From: Agrococcus jejuensis | GTDB lineage: Bacteria; Actinomycetota; Actinomycetes; Actinomycetales; Microbacteriaceae | Length of the DNA stretch: 64,000 nt | Direction of reading: 5' to 3' | Assembly: GCF_900099705.1 (NCBI RefSeq) | Contig: NZ_LT629695.1 | Coordinates: forward strand, 1,240,001 to 1,304,000 | Shown here: positions 1 to 9,166 of the stretch, in pieces | How the letters are laid out: every line of letters starts with the position of its first letter | Numbering within the stretch: position 1 is the stretch's first letter | Translations under genes and position numbers: made by a program | The notes under the pieces: model-generated | Database searches by the model: none | Told to the model about the DNA's origin: nothing | The model's input: the letters and a program-made list of their open reading frames with translations, nothing else

Positions 1-54
1 CGCCTCTGTCGCGGCTATGCGCGGTCGGGCATCCGCCGATCCGTCGCCGAGTCG

Positions 55-711
55 TCAGACGACGCGGATGCCCAGGTGCGCCGCGAAGGCGGGCGCGAGG
101 AGGGACAGCTGCACGTCGTCGATGACGGCGCCCGCGAGCGACTCGACGGGCGTGACGACGCGGGGCTCGAGGCCGCGCAGGTCGACGTGCCGCAGGGTGG
201 CGCGCGGCAGCTCGAGCGTGTGCACGCTCGAGCCGGGGAACGCGGCGCGCTCGAGCTCGGCATCGCCGACGTCGAGCGTGTCGATCGTGCAGTCGCGGAA
301 GGTGAGGTCGCGAGCGCGCGCCGCCCGCAGGTTGACGTGGCCGAGCTTGCAGCCGACGAACGCGACCGAGCGGATGCTCGCATCCGACAGGTCGATCGAC
401 CCGATGCGGCTCGCGACCACCTCGACGTCACGCCACACGCTGCGACTCGCATCGAGCTCGGCGGCGTCGAGACGCTCGACACGCGACTCCACGAGGTGCG
501 CGTGCCGCAGCACCGCGCCCGTCGCCTGCCAGCGCTCGACGTGGCACTCCGACAGCGCGATCTCGGCGAGGTCGGCACCCGTCGAGTCGACGTCGACCAG
601 GTGCGCGCGGTCGAGCACGGCTGCGTCGTGCACGGCGGAGGGCGCGGCGTCGTCGAGCGGCGGCAGCGCGACCCGCGGCTCGGTGGGCGCCTGCAGTCGA
701 TCGGTCGGCAT
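55..711 (-). CDS. Pentapeptide-repeat-like protein
   Basis: 218 residues. The body is a run of degenerate five-residue steps (for example DLAEIALSEC, VNLRAARARDLTF, LELPRATLRHVDLRGL) with a hydrophobic or aromatic centre residue every fifth position, the signature of a right-handed quadrilateral beta-helix. No catalytic motif, signal peptide or membrane segment is visible, so it is probably cytosolic; proteins of this fold often act as structural or protein-binding modules and no specific function can be assigned. Two ATGs occur 6 bases apart (717 and 711). A GAGGGG sequence lies 6 bases before the one at 711 and directly abuts the other, so 711 is preferred. Bases 1-54 beyond its stop show nothing recognisable. 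Confidence 0.75.
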   Translation of the reverse strand: MPTDRLQAPTEPRVALPPLDDAAPSAVHDAAVLDRAHLVDVDSTGADLAEIALSECHVERWQATGAVLRHAHLVESRVERLDAAELDASRSVWRDVEVVASRIGSIDLSDASIRSVAFVGCKLGHVNLRAARARDLTFRDCTIDTLDVGDAELERAAFPGSSVHTLELPRATLRHVDLRGLEPRVVTPVESLAGAVIDDVQLSLLAPAFAAHLGIRVV

Positions 712-1062
712 CCGCATCCCCTCGTGCGCGTCGGTCGCGCGCGGCCCATGGTGGCATGCGGGGGCGATGCCGGGTGGGGCATGCGTCCGCTTCGTGGGAC
801 GCCTTCCCTCTCGCTCCCTGAGGTGCGAGCGCAGCGAGCCTCGAAGGGTGCCCGGCGGTCCACGGTGCTCCTTTCGAGGCTCACTCCGTTCGCACCTCAA
901 GGAGCGGTTGGGAGTGCTCGCGACGGAAGGGTGGAGGGCGGGAGACGGACGAGCGGCACCGCTCTGACGACACACCCAGCCGCTCGACGGGTCGCGGGCC
1001 TACGCTGGCGCCCGTCGCCGGATGAAGCATGTTCGGCGCCGTCGGGATCCACGGGAGGTGTC
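712..1062. repeat. Intergenic gap with inverted pair of GAGGTGCGAGC elements
   Basis: The divergent gap between the pentapeptide protein and the mannosidase. At 818-848 lies a copy of the dispersed element GAGGTGCGAGCGNAGCGAGC followed by CTCGAA, and at 870-902 a second copy in the opposite orientation, together able to form a long stem. The remaining bases hold no gene that I can support; a TACGCT at 1000-1005 could be a -10 box for the mannosidase. Confidence 0.6.
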
Positions 1063-4044
1063 GTGCGCGCTGCCGCGAGCTGGCTCCTCGGCCTCCCGGT
1101 CGAGCAGCCGACGGCGTATCGCAGGCTGCGGGCGATCCGCGAGCGCATCTGGACGCGCCTCGCGCCGCTCGAGGCGAGCATCCTCACGTCGCCAGAGCCC
1201 ACGCCCTTCGGCCACTGGCGTCCGAGCGACTTCCGCCCCCTCCGCCCCGGCACGGCGTGGGGCCACGTGTTCGAGTGCGGCTGGATCCACCTCACCGGAC
1301 CGGCCGCGGCCGACCGGCGCGCCGAGGTGCTGCTGGGCATCCGCGGCGAGAGCCTCGTGCACGACCCGACCGGCACCGTGGTCGACGCGACGACGACCGT
1401 GTACCTGCAGGGCGACCTGCCGCATCCCGGCGGCCGCTTCCGCACGGTGCGCGGCGTCGACACGAGCCACCCGATCGACCTGTACGCCGACGCCACGCAC
1501 AACGGCGTGCTGCTGTGGCCCGTCGGCCGGGCGCGCTTCGACGGCGCGCACCTCGCCGTGCGCGACGACGACGCGTACGCCCTCTACTTCGACGTGCTCA
1601 CGCTCACGATGCTCGCGGGCCACACCGACGACGCCGCGCTGCGCGGCAGCCTGCGCGCCGCGCTCGACGACGCGTGGCGCGCGTTCCGCGCCGACGACCT
1701 CCGGGCCGCGCGCGCATCCCTCGCCCCCGCGCTCGCCGGGCCCGCCACCGACCCGCTCGAGTACACGGCCGTCGGCCACGGGCACCTCGACATGGCGTGG
1801 CTGTGGCCGCTGCGCGAGACGCATCGCAAGTCGGCGCGCACCTACGCACGGCAGCTCGCGTCGATCGAGCGGCACCCGGGATTCGTGTACGGCACGAGCC
1901 AGCCGCAGCAGCTGCAGTGGATGCGCGACCAGCACCCCACGCTGTTCGCGAGGCTCGAGGATGCGGTCGCGGCCGGCGGCGTCGAGGCGCAGGGCTCGTT
2001 CTGGATCGAGCCCGACACGAACCTGCCGAGCGGCGAGTCGCTCATCCGCCAGGCCATCGTGGGCCGCCGCTTCTGGCAGCGCGAGCTCGGGCTCACCGAC
2101 GCGCAGCTGCGGCTGTGCTGGCTGCCCGACACGTTCGGCTACTCGGGGGCGCTGCCGCAGATCCTGCGCGGCACGGGCATGGAGTGGTTCCAGACGATCA
2201 AGCTCGCGTGGAACGAGGTCAACGACTTCCCGCACCGCACGTTCCGGTGGGCGGGCATCGACGGCTCCGAGGTGCTCGTGCACATGCCGCCCGAGGGCGA
2301 CTACAACGCGAGGGCGGCGGCCGACGGCCTGCTGAAGGGGCTGCGGCAGCATCCCGAGCGCGACATGGGCACGGCGCTGCTCGTCTACGGCGGCGGGGAC
2401 GGCGGCGGCGGGCCGAGCGAGGTGCACCACGAGGTGCTCGACCGCGAGATCGGGGCCGACGGCGCGGGCATCGCGGGCCTGCCGCGCGTGCGGCGGGGCA
2501 GCGCATCCGAGTTCTTCTCCCGCCTCGCCGAGCACGACGTGCCGCATCGGCACGACGGCGAGCTGTACCTCGAGAAGCACCAGGGCACGTACACGACGCA
2601 GGCGGCGACGAAGCGGTGGAACCGCACGCTCGAGCGGCTGCTGCACGACGTCGAGGCGCTCGCCGCAGCGCTCGGCCCGGAGGTGCGCGAGCGGGTGCGC
2701 GGCGAGCTCGAGCCCGTGTGGCAGGAGGCGCTGCTGCAGCAGTTCCACGACATCCTGCCCGGGTCGTCGATCGCACGGGTGCACCGGGAGTCGGTCGCGG
2801 CGTTCGAGCGGCTCGCGGGGGTCGTGGAGGCGCGGATCGCGTCGCTCATCGACGACCTGCCGGCCGCCGACGGCGTCGCCGCGCTCAACCTCGCGCCGGT
2901 CGCGCGCGACGAGCCCATCCGCGTCGACGGCGCGTGGATGCGCGCGGTCGTGCCGCCGTACGCGACCGCTGCGCTCGTGCCCGAGCCGGAGCATCCGGAG
3001 CTCGTGGCCGACGCATCCGGGCTCGCGAACGGCGTGCTCACGGTGCGGTTCGACGACGCGACGGGCGCGATCGTGTCGATGGTCGACGCCGACGGGGTCG
3101 AGCACGCGGGCGACGGCCTCAATCGGCTCGTGCTGCACCGCGACCCGTTCCAGTTCCCGTTCGACGCGTGGGACATCTCGGCGAAGGCCGCAGCGTCGCC
3201 GGGGCGGCCGCTGCGCGTCGTCGAGCGGTCGTGGCACGTCGAGGGGCCGCGCGCCGTGCGGCGGCACGTGCTCGAGGGACCGAAGGTGCGCATCGAGCAG
3301 CGCGTCGTGCTCGAGGCCGGCTCGACGCTCGTGCGGTTCGAGACGCACGTCGACTGGCAGCAGACGCACCGCATGCTGCGCGCCGAGCACCGGCCCACCC
3401 GCTACGGCGACGAGGCGCTGTGCGAGATCCAGATGGGGCACATCCGCCGCCCCACGACTGAGCGCGACAGCGTCGAGCGCGCCCAGTTCGAGGTCGTCGC
3501 GCACCGGTGGCTCGCCGTCGAGGACGAGGCGGGCGCCGGCTTCGCGATGCTCAACGACGGCAAGTACGGGCACCGCGCGAAGCACGGCCTGCTGTCGCTG
3601 AACCTGCTGCGCTCCCCCACGTTCCCCGACCGCACGGCCGACCGCGGCGAGCACGCGTTCACGTACGCGATCCGCCCCTACGCGCCGGGTGCGCTGCACG
3701 AGGTGATCGCGGATGGGTACCGGCTGCAGGCGCCCGCGCGCGTCGTGCGCGGGCGCGCGCTCGCACCGCTCGTGCGTGCGTCGTCGCCGGGCGTCGTCGT
3801 CGAGACCGTCGCCCCCGCGTACGACTCCGACGGCACGGTCGTGCGCGTGTACGAGTCGCTCGGGGTCGCGACGTCGACCGCGATCGAGACCTCGATCCCG
3901 CACCGCGCCGCGTGGCGCACCGACATGCTCGAGCGGCGCGTGGATGCCACGGGCGCGCTCGCGCCGCACGCCGAGCCCGCCGACCTGTCGGCGGTCGCGC
4001 TGCGGCCGTTCGAGATCGCGACCTTCGTGCTGGAGTCGCCGTGA
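1063..4044 (+). CDS. Alpha-mannosidase, glycoside hydrolase family 38
   Basis: 993 residues, full family length. GH38 enzymes are zinc-dependent retaining alpha-mannosidases. Visible signatures: the metal-binding GHGHLDMAWLWPLRETHRK near residue 239, SFWIEPDTNLPSGESLIRQ near 310, WLPDTFGYSGALPQI with the expected nucleophile Asp near 356, and QQFHDILPGSSI near 562, followed by the all-beta C-terminal half. No signal peptide, so it is probably cytosolic and acts on imported manno-oligosaccharides. GTG start at 1063 follows GGAGG by 4 bases; upstream in-frame extension has no ribosome site. Its stop overlaps the start of the next gene, a GPH symporter, implying coupled uptake and hydrolysis. 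Confidence 0.93.
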   Translation: MRAAASWLLGLPVEQPTAYRRLRAIRERIWTRLAPLEASILTSPEPTPFGHWRPSDFRPLRPGTAWGHVFECGWIHLTGPAAADRRAEVLLGIRGESLVHDPTGTVVDATTTVYLQGDLPHPGGRFRTVRGVDTSHPIDLYADATHNGVLLWPVGRARFDGAHLAVRDDDAYALYFDVLTLTMLAGHTDDAALRGSLRAALDDAWRAFRADDLRAARASLAPALAGPATDPLEYTAVGHGHLDMAWLWPLRETHRKSARTYARQLASIERHPGFVYGTSQPQQLQWMRDQHPTLFARLEDAVAAGGVEAQGSFWIEPDTNLPSGESLIRQAIVGRRFWQRELGLTDAQLRLCWLPDTFGYSGALPQILRGTGMEWFQTIKLAWNEVNDFPHRTFRWAGIDGSEVLVHMPPEGDYNARAAADGLLKGLRQHPERDMGTALLVYGGGDGGGGPSEVHHEVLDREIGADGAGIAGLPRVRRGSASEFFSRLAEHDVPHRHDGELYLEKHQGTYTTQAATKRWNRTLERLLHDVEALAAALGPEVRERVRGELEPVWQEALLQQFHDILPGSSIARVHRESVAAFERLAGVVEARIASLIDDLPAADGVAALNLAPVARDEPIRVDGAWMRAVVPPYATAALVPEPEHPELVADASGLANGVLTVRFDDATGAIVSMVDADGVEHAGDGLNRLVLHRDPFQFPFDAWDISAKAAASPGRPLRVVERSWHVEGPRAVRRHVLEGPKVRIEQRVVLEAGSTLVRFETHVDWQQTHRMLRAEHRPTRYGDEALCEIQMGHIRRPTTERDSVERAQFEVVAHRWLAVEDEAGAGFAMLNDGKYGHRAKHGLLSLNLLRSPTFPDRTADRGEHAFTYAIRPYAPGALHEVIADGYRLQAPARVVRGRALAPLVRASSPGVVVETVAPAYDSDGTVVRVYESLGVATSTAIETSIPHRAAWRTDMLERRVDATGALAPHAEPADLSAVALRPFEIATFVLESP

Positions 4045-5426
4045 GCGACGCGGCTGCGGCGCCCGCGACCGCATCCGCAGCCGTCCCCTGGCTGCAGCGC
4101 GACCTGCCCGCGCGCACGCAGGCCACCGCGATCGTCACCGCCGGCATCGGGCAGAACCTCGTGCTCACGACCGTGACGACGTTCATGCTCGTGTACCTCA
4201 TCGAGCACGCCGGCCTCTCGGCGGGCGGCGTCGCGGTCGTGACGGCGCTCGTGACGGTCACGCGCATCGTCGACGCCGTCGCCGACCCCGTCATGGGCTC
4301 GATCGTCGACGTCACGCGCACCCGCCTCGGGCGCATGCGGCCGTACGTGCTCGCATCGACGCTGCCGCTGATCGTGCTCACGACGCTGCTCTTCGCCGTG
4401 CCGCCCGACCTCGCCGAGCCGTGGCAGCTCGCGTGGTTCGGCGTCGCGTACGTGCTGTGGGGCTTCGCCTACGCGATGTGCGACGTGCCGTTCTGGGGGC
4501 TCATCGGCTCGGCCTTCCCCGACCCCGAGCGGCGCACGCGCGTCATCGCGAACGTGCGCGCGTTCGGCGCGATCTCGCTCGGGGCGGCGACGCTCGGCAT
4601 GCCGTGGCTCGCCCGCGTGCTGTCGCCCGGCGACGGCACGAGCGCCTCCGGCTGGACCATCGCCGTCGCGCTCGTGTCGATCGTCGGCATGGCGCTGTTC
4701 GCGCTCGCGTTCACGCACACGCGCGAGCGCGCCGTGACGGCCGAGCGCGTGCCGCTGCGGGTGCTCGCGCGCACCCTCGTCGGCAACCGGCCGCTCATGC
4801 TCGTGCTGCTCGGGTCGCTGCTCGGCTTCGCGCGCTTCGTCGTGCAGTCGGGCGGCGCCGTGTTCGTCGTGATCGCGTACGGCAACGAGTCGGTCTTCAC
4901 GCTCGTGGGTGCCGCGATCATCCTCGGCATGGTCGTGTCGGCGTTCCTCGCGCCCGTGCTGCTGCGGCGGGTGCCGGCGCGTGCCGTCGCGGTGGGGTCG
5001 GCGCTCGCCTCGGCGGTCGTGTCGACGGCGATGTGGTTCGTGGGCTTCGCCGACGTGTGGGGCCTCGTGGCGTGCATCTTCGTGAACGGCCTCACGCTGG
5101 GCCTGTTCCTCGTCGTGCAGGCGACGATGATCGCGGATGCGGTCGACGACGCCGAGCGGCGCACGGGCGTGCGGGGCGACGGCATCTCGTTCGCGACGCT
5201 GACGTTCATCTCGAAGGTGATGACGGCGCTGTCGCTGCTCGTCTTCGGGCTGTTCGTCGCCGGCGCCGGCTACGAGGCCGGCGTCGACGTGACGCCGGCG
5301 ATGCAGCAGACGGTGTTCGTGGCGATCACGCTCGTGCCCGCCGCGAGCGCGCTGCTGTCGGCGGTGCCCTTCGCGATGGTCCGAGTGGGGGCGTCGGCGA
5401 CCCGTGAACCCGCGTCTCGGTCCTGA
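4041..5426 (+). CDS. GPH-type sugar:cation symporter (MFS)
   Basis: 461 residues, about twelve hydrophobic segments. The stretch DAVADPVMGSIVDVTRTRLGRMRPY matches the conserved loop 2-3 signature of the glycoside-pentoside-hexuronide (GPH) cation symporter family (D-x2-DP-x-G-x2-D and GR-RP), whose members import oligosaccharides or glycosides. It starts with GTG overlapping the TGA of the alpha-mannosidase gene (GTGA), so translation is likely coupled. Inference: it imports the alpha-mannoside that the upstream enzyme cleaves; the actual sugar cannot be read from sequence. Confidence 0.87.
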   Translation: MSDAAAAPATASAAVPWLQRDLPARTQATAIVTAGIGQNLVLTTVTTFMLVYLIEHAGLSAGGVAVVTALVTVTRIVDAVADPVMGSIVDVTRTRLGRMRPYVLASTLPLIVLTTLLFAVPPDLAEPWQLAWFGVAYVLWGFAYAMCDVPFWGLIGSAFPDPERRTRVIANVRAFGAISLGAATLGMPWLARVLSPGDGTSASGWTIAVALVSIVGMALFALAFTHTRERAVTAERVPLRVLARTLVGNRPLMLVLLGSLLGFARFVVQSGGAVFVVIAYGNESVFTLVGAAIILGMVVSAFLAPVLLRRVPARAVAVGSALASAVVSTAMWFVGFADVWGLVACIFVNGLTLGLFLVVQATMIADAVDDAERRTGVRGDGISFATLTFISKVMTALSLLVFGLFVAGAGYEAGVDVTPAMQQTVFVAITLVPAASALLSAVPFAMVRVGASATREPASRS

Positions 5427-5442
5427 GTCGGGTCTCGCCCAA

Positions 5443-5601
5443 CAGCTGGTCGAGGAGGCCCCGAGCGCAGCGAGGAGCCGTCACGAGACCACGCGACGTG
5501 CCCTCCCGACGCGACCATGCGCGTGCCTGTGCGGGAGCGGCGAGTCGCGTGGTCTCGTGACGCGGGCTCGCCAAAGGGCTCGCGCGCTCCTCGACCAGCT
5601 G
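5443..5601. repeat. Dispersed long palindrome, family B copy 1
   Basis: 159 bp bounded by perfect inverted ends CAGCTGGTCGAGGAG and CTCCTCGACCAGCTG. A second internal pair, GTCACGAGACCACGCGAC and GTCGCGTGGTCTCGTGAC, is also exactly complementary. It begins 16 bases after the symporter stop and fills most of the gap to the next gene. Homologous copies lie at 20906-21090 and 35674-35831. Confidence 0.8.
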
Positions 5602-5641
5602 GTGGGGAGCGCAGCGGTCTTCGAGCGACTCCCGCATCCCC

Positions 5642-5647
5642 TAGCGT
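5642..5647 (+). promoter_or_regulatory. -10 box of a leaderless transcript (TAGCGT)
   Basis: TAGCGT lies 7 bases before the GTG at 5655 and no ribosome site is present. This is the spacing expected if transcription begins at the start codon. Confidence 0.55.
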
Positions 5648-5654
5648 CGACAGG

Positions 5655-6548
5655 GTGCGGATGGATCGTCGTGGCGGCTCGGGCATCGCCCTCGTGCTCG
5701 CGGGCATCTGCTCGGTGCAGGCCGGCGCGGCCGTGGCGAAGCTGCTGTTCGAGCACCTCGACCCCGCGTCGATGACGTGGCTGCGGCTCGCGTTCGCGTC
5801 GCTCATCCTGCTCGCGATCGCGCGCCCGAAGGTGCGCTCGTGGGATCGCCGCACGTGGCGGGCCGTGCTGCTGCTGGGCGTCGCGCTCGCCGGCATGAAC
5901 CTCATGTACTACCTGGCGATGGATCGCATCCCCATCGCGCTCGCCGTCACGCTCGAGCTGCTCGGACCGCTCGTGCTCGCGCTCGTGCTGTCGCGTCGCT
6001 GGGTCGATGCGGCGTGGGTGCTGCTGGCCGGCGCGGGCGTGGGCATCATCGGCGCGCAGTCGCTCACGGGCGCGCTCGACGCGATCGGCGTGCTGCTGGC
6101 GCTCGCGGCGGGCGCGTGCTGGGCGGGCTACATCCTGTCGTCGCATCGCGTCGGCGAGCTCGTGCCGGGCGTCGGCGGGCTCACGGCGGCGATGTGCGTC
6201 GCGGCGGTGCTCACGACGCCGTTCGGCGCCGTCGGGGCGATCGCGGGCGTGACGGCGCAGCCGTGGCTGCTGCTGCCGGCGCTCGGCGTCGCCATCCTGT
6301 CGAGCGCGCTCGCGTACGCGTTCGAGCTCGCGGCGCTGCGCCGCATCCCGCCGCGCGTGTTCGGCGTGCTCATGGCGCTCGAGCCCGTCGCTGCGGGCCT
6401 CTTCGCCCTCGCGATCGTGGGCGAGGGCATCGGCCCGGTGCAGATGCTCGCGCTCGGCGTCGTCGTGGTCGCAGCCGCCGGCGTCGCGCTCACGGCTGCG
6501 AAGGATCCGCCGGTCACGCCCGACACGGGCGCGATCGTGCAGCAGTAG
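5655..6548 (+). CDS. EamA/RhtA-family drug/metabolite exporter
   Basis: 297 residues with about ten hydrophobic helices arranged as two EamA-like halves (roughly 5-145 and 150-285), as in RhtA/YdcZ-type DMT exporters of amino acids and other metabolites. Motifs such as LRLAFASLILL and the C-terminal LMALEPVAAGLFALAIVGE, the hallmark second-half helix with a conserved EP, are clear. Start GTG at 5655 is chosen because of the leaderless -10 box; an ATG two codons later at 5661 is possible. Substrate unknown. It stands alone after a family B repeat. Confidence 0.85.
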   Translation: MRMDRRGGSGIALVLAGICSVQAGAAVAKLLFEHLDPASMTWLRLAFASLILLAIARPKVRSWDRRTWRAVLLLGVALAGMNLMYYLAMDRIPIALAVTLELLGPLVLALVLSRRWVDAAWVLLAGAGVGIIGAQSLTGALDAIGVLLALAAGACWAGYILSSHRVGELVPGVGGLTAAMCVAAVLTTPFGAVGAIAGVTAQPWLLLPALGVAILSSALAYAFELAALRRIPPRVFGVLMALEPVAAGLFALAIVGEGIGPVQMLALGVVVVAAAGVALTAAKDPPVTPDTGAIVQQ

Positions 6549-6625
6549 CGCGCTCGGCCGCCCGTCGCGGGGTGCGCACCCCGCAACGGGGATCGACGCC
6601 GACGCCGACGCGGGATGATGGATGC

Positions 6626-7057
6626 GTGAGCGACGACCGGTGGCGCGAGCGCGGCGAGGAGATCGAGCGCCTGCGCCGCGGCGACCTGCCCGTCATCCGC
6701 GTCCCGTTGCCGCAGCGCATCGAGCTCGACCCCACGTCGCAGGCGGCCGACGACGTCGACGCCCTCACCGCGGCGGCGCACGCCGACCGCGCGCCGTGGC
6801 CCGCGATCGTCGGCGCGGTGGTGCTCGCGGTGCTCGCGTGCATCCCGCACCTCGTCGCCCCGTCGGTCGCGCTGCTCGTCGCCCTCATCGCGGCGCCGCT
6901 GTCGTGGAGCATGCAGCGCATCACGTCGGGGCGCCGCCGTCGCGCCTACCTCACGCTCGCCGGCACGTTCGTGCTCGTCGCGGCGCTCGCGATCGCGGCG
7001 CCGATCATCTGGGTGCAGCTCGGCGTGATCGAGTGGCCGACGCTGCCGACCGGCTGA
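6626..7057 (+). CDS. Small membrane protein of unknown function
   Basis: 143 residues. The N-terminal ~65 residues are charged and soluble; three hydrophobic segments follow (about 66-85, 88-102 and 114-134), the last two separated by a basic loop SGRRRRAY. No family recognised. GTG at 6626 gives VSDDRWRERGEEIERLR; no strong ribosome site is visible, and a GATGAT sequence 5 bases upstream may be a weak leaderless -10. It lies between the exporter and a convergent lipoprotein gene and has no obvious partner. Confidence 0.65.
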   Translation: MSDDRWRERGEEIERLRRGDLPVIRVPLPQRIELDPTSQAADDVDALTAAAHADRAPWPAIVGAVVLAVLACIPHLVAPSVALLVALIAAPLSWSMQRITSGRRRRAYLTLAGTFVLVAALAIAAPIIWVQLGVIEWPTLPTG

Positions 7058-7153
7058 GCCGGCGCATCCACCACGCGCGGGTGCGTCCCGCGCCGCCGAC
7101 CCGCGGCACGGGACGCTGGCGTCGGATGCCGTGGGAGCGGCATCCGACGCCGG

Positions 7154-7720
7154 TCAGAGGGTGACGGTGACGGTCTGGCCGCCGAACAGCCCGCCCGTGA
7201 ACGTCACCGACGTCGGCACGGTGCCGTCGGGCACGTCGAAGTAGACGGGGCCCGTGAGCGTGATGCCGGGGTTGACGTCGCCGAGCGGGATCGCCGACTG
7301 GTCGTAGACGCTCGCGACGGAGTCGGCGGAGTACTCGGCGCCGTTCGCGTCGACGATCGTGACGGCGTCGCTGCCGAGGAACTGCGCCTCGTTCGACGTG
7401 TTCACGATCGTGACCGTGACGGGCACGTACACGCCCTGCGCCGGGCTCGACAGCGCGCCGCTGCCCACGGCCTCCTGCGCGGCGCCCACCGAGACGACGG
7501 TGAAGTCCCATCCGTCCGAGGACACGACCTCGCCGACGCCCGGCTGCGCGGCCTCCGCGGGAGCCGTGGTCTCGGTGGCCTGGTCGGTGGCTGCCGGCGC
7601 CGGGGCACCGGTGTCGCTCGAGCTCGATGCGCCGCCGCAGCCGACGAGCGCGAGGCTCGCGACGACGATGGGGATGGTGGCCGCGAGGCTGCGGCGGATG
7701 GTGCTGGATGCGATGTGCAT
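7154..7720 (-). CDS. DUF4352-like secreted lipoprotein
   Basis: 188 residues. The N-terminus has basic residues, a hydrophobic stretch and a lipobox (SLALVGC, Cys about residue 28), then a Ser/Thr/Pro/Ala-rich linker and a beta-rich domain with GVYVPVTVTIVNTSNEAQFL and DGTVPTSVTFTGG. That pattern resembles the DUF4352 immunoglobulin-like fold common in actinobacterial lipoproteins. It should be anchored outside the membrane; its binding partner is unknown. A strong GGAGGG lies 8 bases before the ATG at 7720. It is divergent from the two-component system that follows. Confidence 0.78.
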   Translation of the reverse strand: MHIASSTIRRSLAATIPIVVASLALVGCGGASSSSDTGAPAPAATDQATETTAPAEAAQPGVGEVVSSDGWDFTVVSVGAAQEAVGSGALSSPAQGVYVPVTVTIVNTSNEAQFLGSDAVTIVDANGAEYSADSVASVYDQSAIPLGDVNPGITLTGPVYFDVPDGTVPTSVTFTGGLFGGQTVTVTL

Positions 7721-7858
7721 GGGGTGTTCCCTCCTGGTCGAGCACCAGCGTGCTGCGAGGGCATGTCGCGTCGGCAGGTCGCGACGGTCGGCATCGGCGA
7801 CCGATCCGGTCACGGTTCGCGACCGGCGCGGACGCGCTGCGACGTGGGTGGCCGCGGC

Positions 7859-7864
7859 TAGCCT
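7859..7864 (+). promoter_or_regulatory. -10 box of a leaderless transcript (TAGCCT)
   Basis: TAGCCT is 6 bases before the GTG start of the histidine kinase at 7871, and no ribosome site is present. Confidence 0.55.
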
Positions 7865-7870
7865 GCAGAC

Positions 7871-9166
7871 GTGTCCGAGCCGTCCTCTTCGAGCCGCGGG
7901 CGGCGTGCGCTGCGCGTCGCCGCGTTCGTCGCGACGTCGATCGTGGGCGTGCTGCTCATCGCGCTGTCCGCGACGGCGTCGGTCTCGGCCGTGCCGGGCG
8001 CGACGGAACGCGATGGCGCATCGCTCGGCATCACGGGCGTCGGCGCCGCGCTGTGGCTCGGCTCGCTCGTCGTCTCCGGCTCGTTCGTCGCGCGGCGGCG
8101 CTGGCCGTGGGTCGCGCTCGCCGGCGCGGGCGTGCTCGTGCTCGCCCTGCAGCTCGACGCCATGGCGCCGCTGCTCGTGCTCGCGAGCGTGCTCGCCCAC
8201 GGCGCCGGCCGCATCCGCTGGGTGCAGGCGGGCGTCGCGCTCGCGCTCGCCGTCGTCGCCACCGTGCGCGACGTGCTGCGCGGCGACGACGCCGTCGTGG
8301 CGCTGCTGCTGCGCGACGAGTCCACCGACACCGCCCGCGTCCTCACGCTCGTGCTCGCCGGCACGGGCCTCTCGCTCGCCGTCGCCTACGGCCTCATCGT
8401 GCACGCCTCGACGCGAGCCCTGCGCGCCGAGGGCGACGCAGAGCGGCTCGAGCATCGGGCGGATGCGCTCGCCGATCGCCTCGACGTCGTCGACCGCCGC
8501 GCGGAGCTGTCGCAGGCGATGCACGACGGCGTCGCCCGCACGCTCACGCACATGCACCTGCAGGCGGCCGTGCTGCGCGACCAGCAGGGTCTGACCCCCG
8601 ACGCGCGCGCGACCGCCGACGAGCTCGTGGCGCAGGCGCGCAAGGCGTCGATCGAGCTGCAGGACGTGCAGCGCGCGATCGACGCCGACTTCGGCCCGGC
8701 CGGCGGCGGCGCGCTGCTGCCCGAGCGCGGCCTCGGCGACGCGATGCAGCTGCTCGACGACGTGCGCTCGGCGGGCCACCGCGTCGACGCGGGCGTCGTG
8801 CTCACCGGCACGTCGCCGCTCACGCCGGCCGTCGACCGCACGGCGTACTGGATCCTCAGCGAGGCGCTGACGAACGCCGTGAAGCACGCACCTGGGGGCG
8901 ACGCGATCGGCGTCGCCGTGTCGGGCGACGAGCGCGTCGGCATCCGCATCCGCGTCGACAACGCCGTCGGGTCGGGCACGGCGATCGGCTCGGGCACGGG
9001 CATCGCGCGCATGCGGGCGCAGGCGGCAGCGGCCGGCGGCACGCTCGACGCAGGCGCGGATGCGCGGCGTCGGTTCCGCGTCGAGGCGCACCTGCCGTGG
9101 GCGCGTCCGGGGTCCGACCTAGGATCGGATGGTGCCGCCCGTCAGGATCGCGATCGTCGAGGATGA
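7871..9166 (+). CDS. Sensor histidine kinase, NarL-type partner
   Basis: 431 residues. About five membrane segments occupy residues 15-180, followed by a DHp helix with the phosphoacceptor His near residue 218 (SQAMHDGVARTLT) and a HATPase_c domain with the N-box SEALTNAVKHAPG and G-box GSGTGIARMRAQAAAAGG. The order fits HisKA_3 kinases of the NarX/DesK class, but the H-box has SQAMHDG instead of the common ARELHD form. The compact membrane input domain suggests it senses a membrane or envelope signal. The downstream response regulator begins inside its last codons. Confidence 0.87.
   Translation: MSEPSSSSRGRRALRVAAFVATSIVGVLLIALSATASVSAVPGATERDGASLGITGVGAALWLGSLVVSGSFVARRRWPWVALAGAGVLVLALQLDAMAPLLVLASVLAHGAGRIRWVQAGVALALAVVATVRDVLRGDDAVVALLLRDESTDTARVLTLVLAGTGLSLAVAYGLIVHASTRALRAEGDAERLEHRADALADRLDVVDRRAELSQAMHDGVARTLTHMHLQAAVLRDQQGLTPDARATADELVAQARKASIELQDVQRAIDADFGPAGGGALLPERGLGDAMQLLDDVRSAGHRVDAGVVLTGTSPLTPAVDRTAYWILSEALTNAVKHAPGGDAIGVAVSGDERVGIRIRVDNAVGSGTAIGSGTGIARMRAQAAAAGGTLDAGADARRRFRVEAHLPWARPGSDLGSDGAARQDRDRRG

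Noticed and set aside
1000..4074. Large minus-strand protein opposite the mannosidase
   Set aside because: Arg/Ala/Val-rich antisense frame with no family motifs; an artefact of high GC opposite a real gene. Many similar frames across the window were discarded for the same reason.
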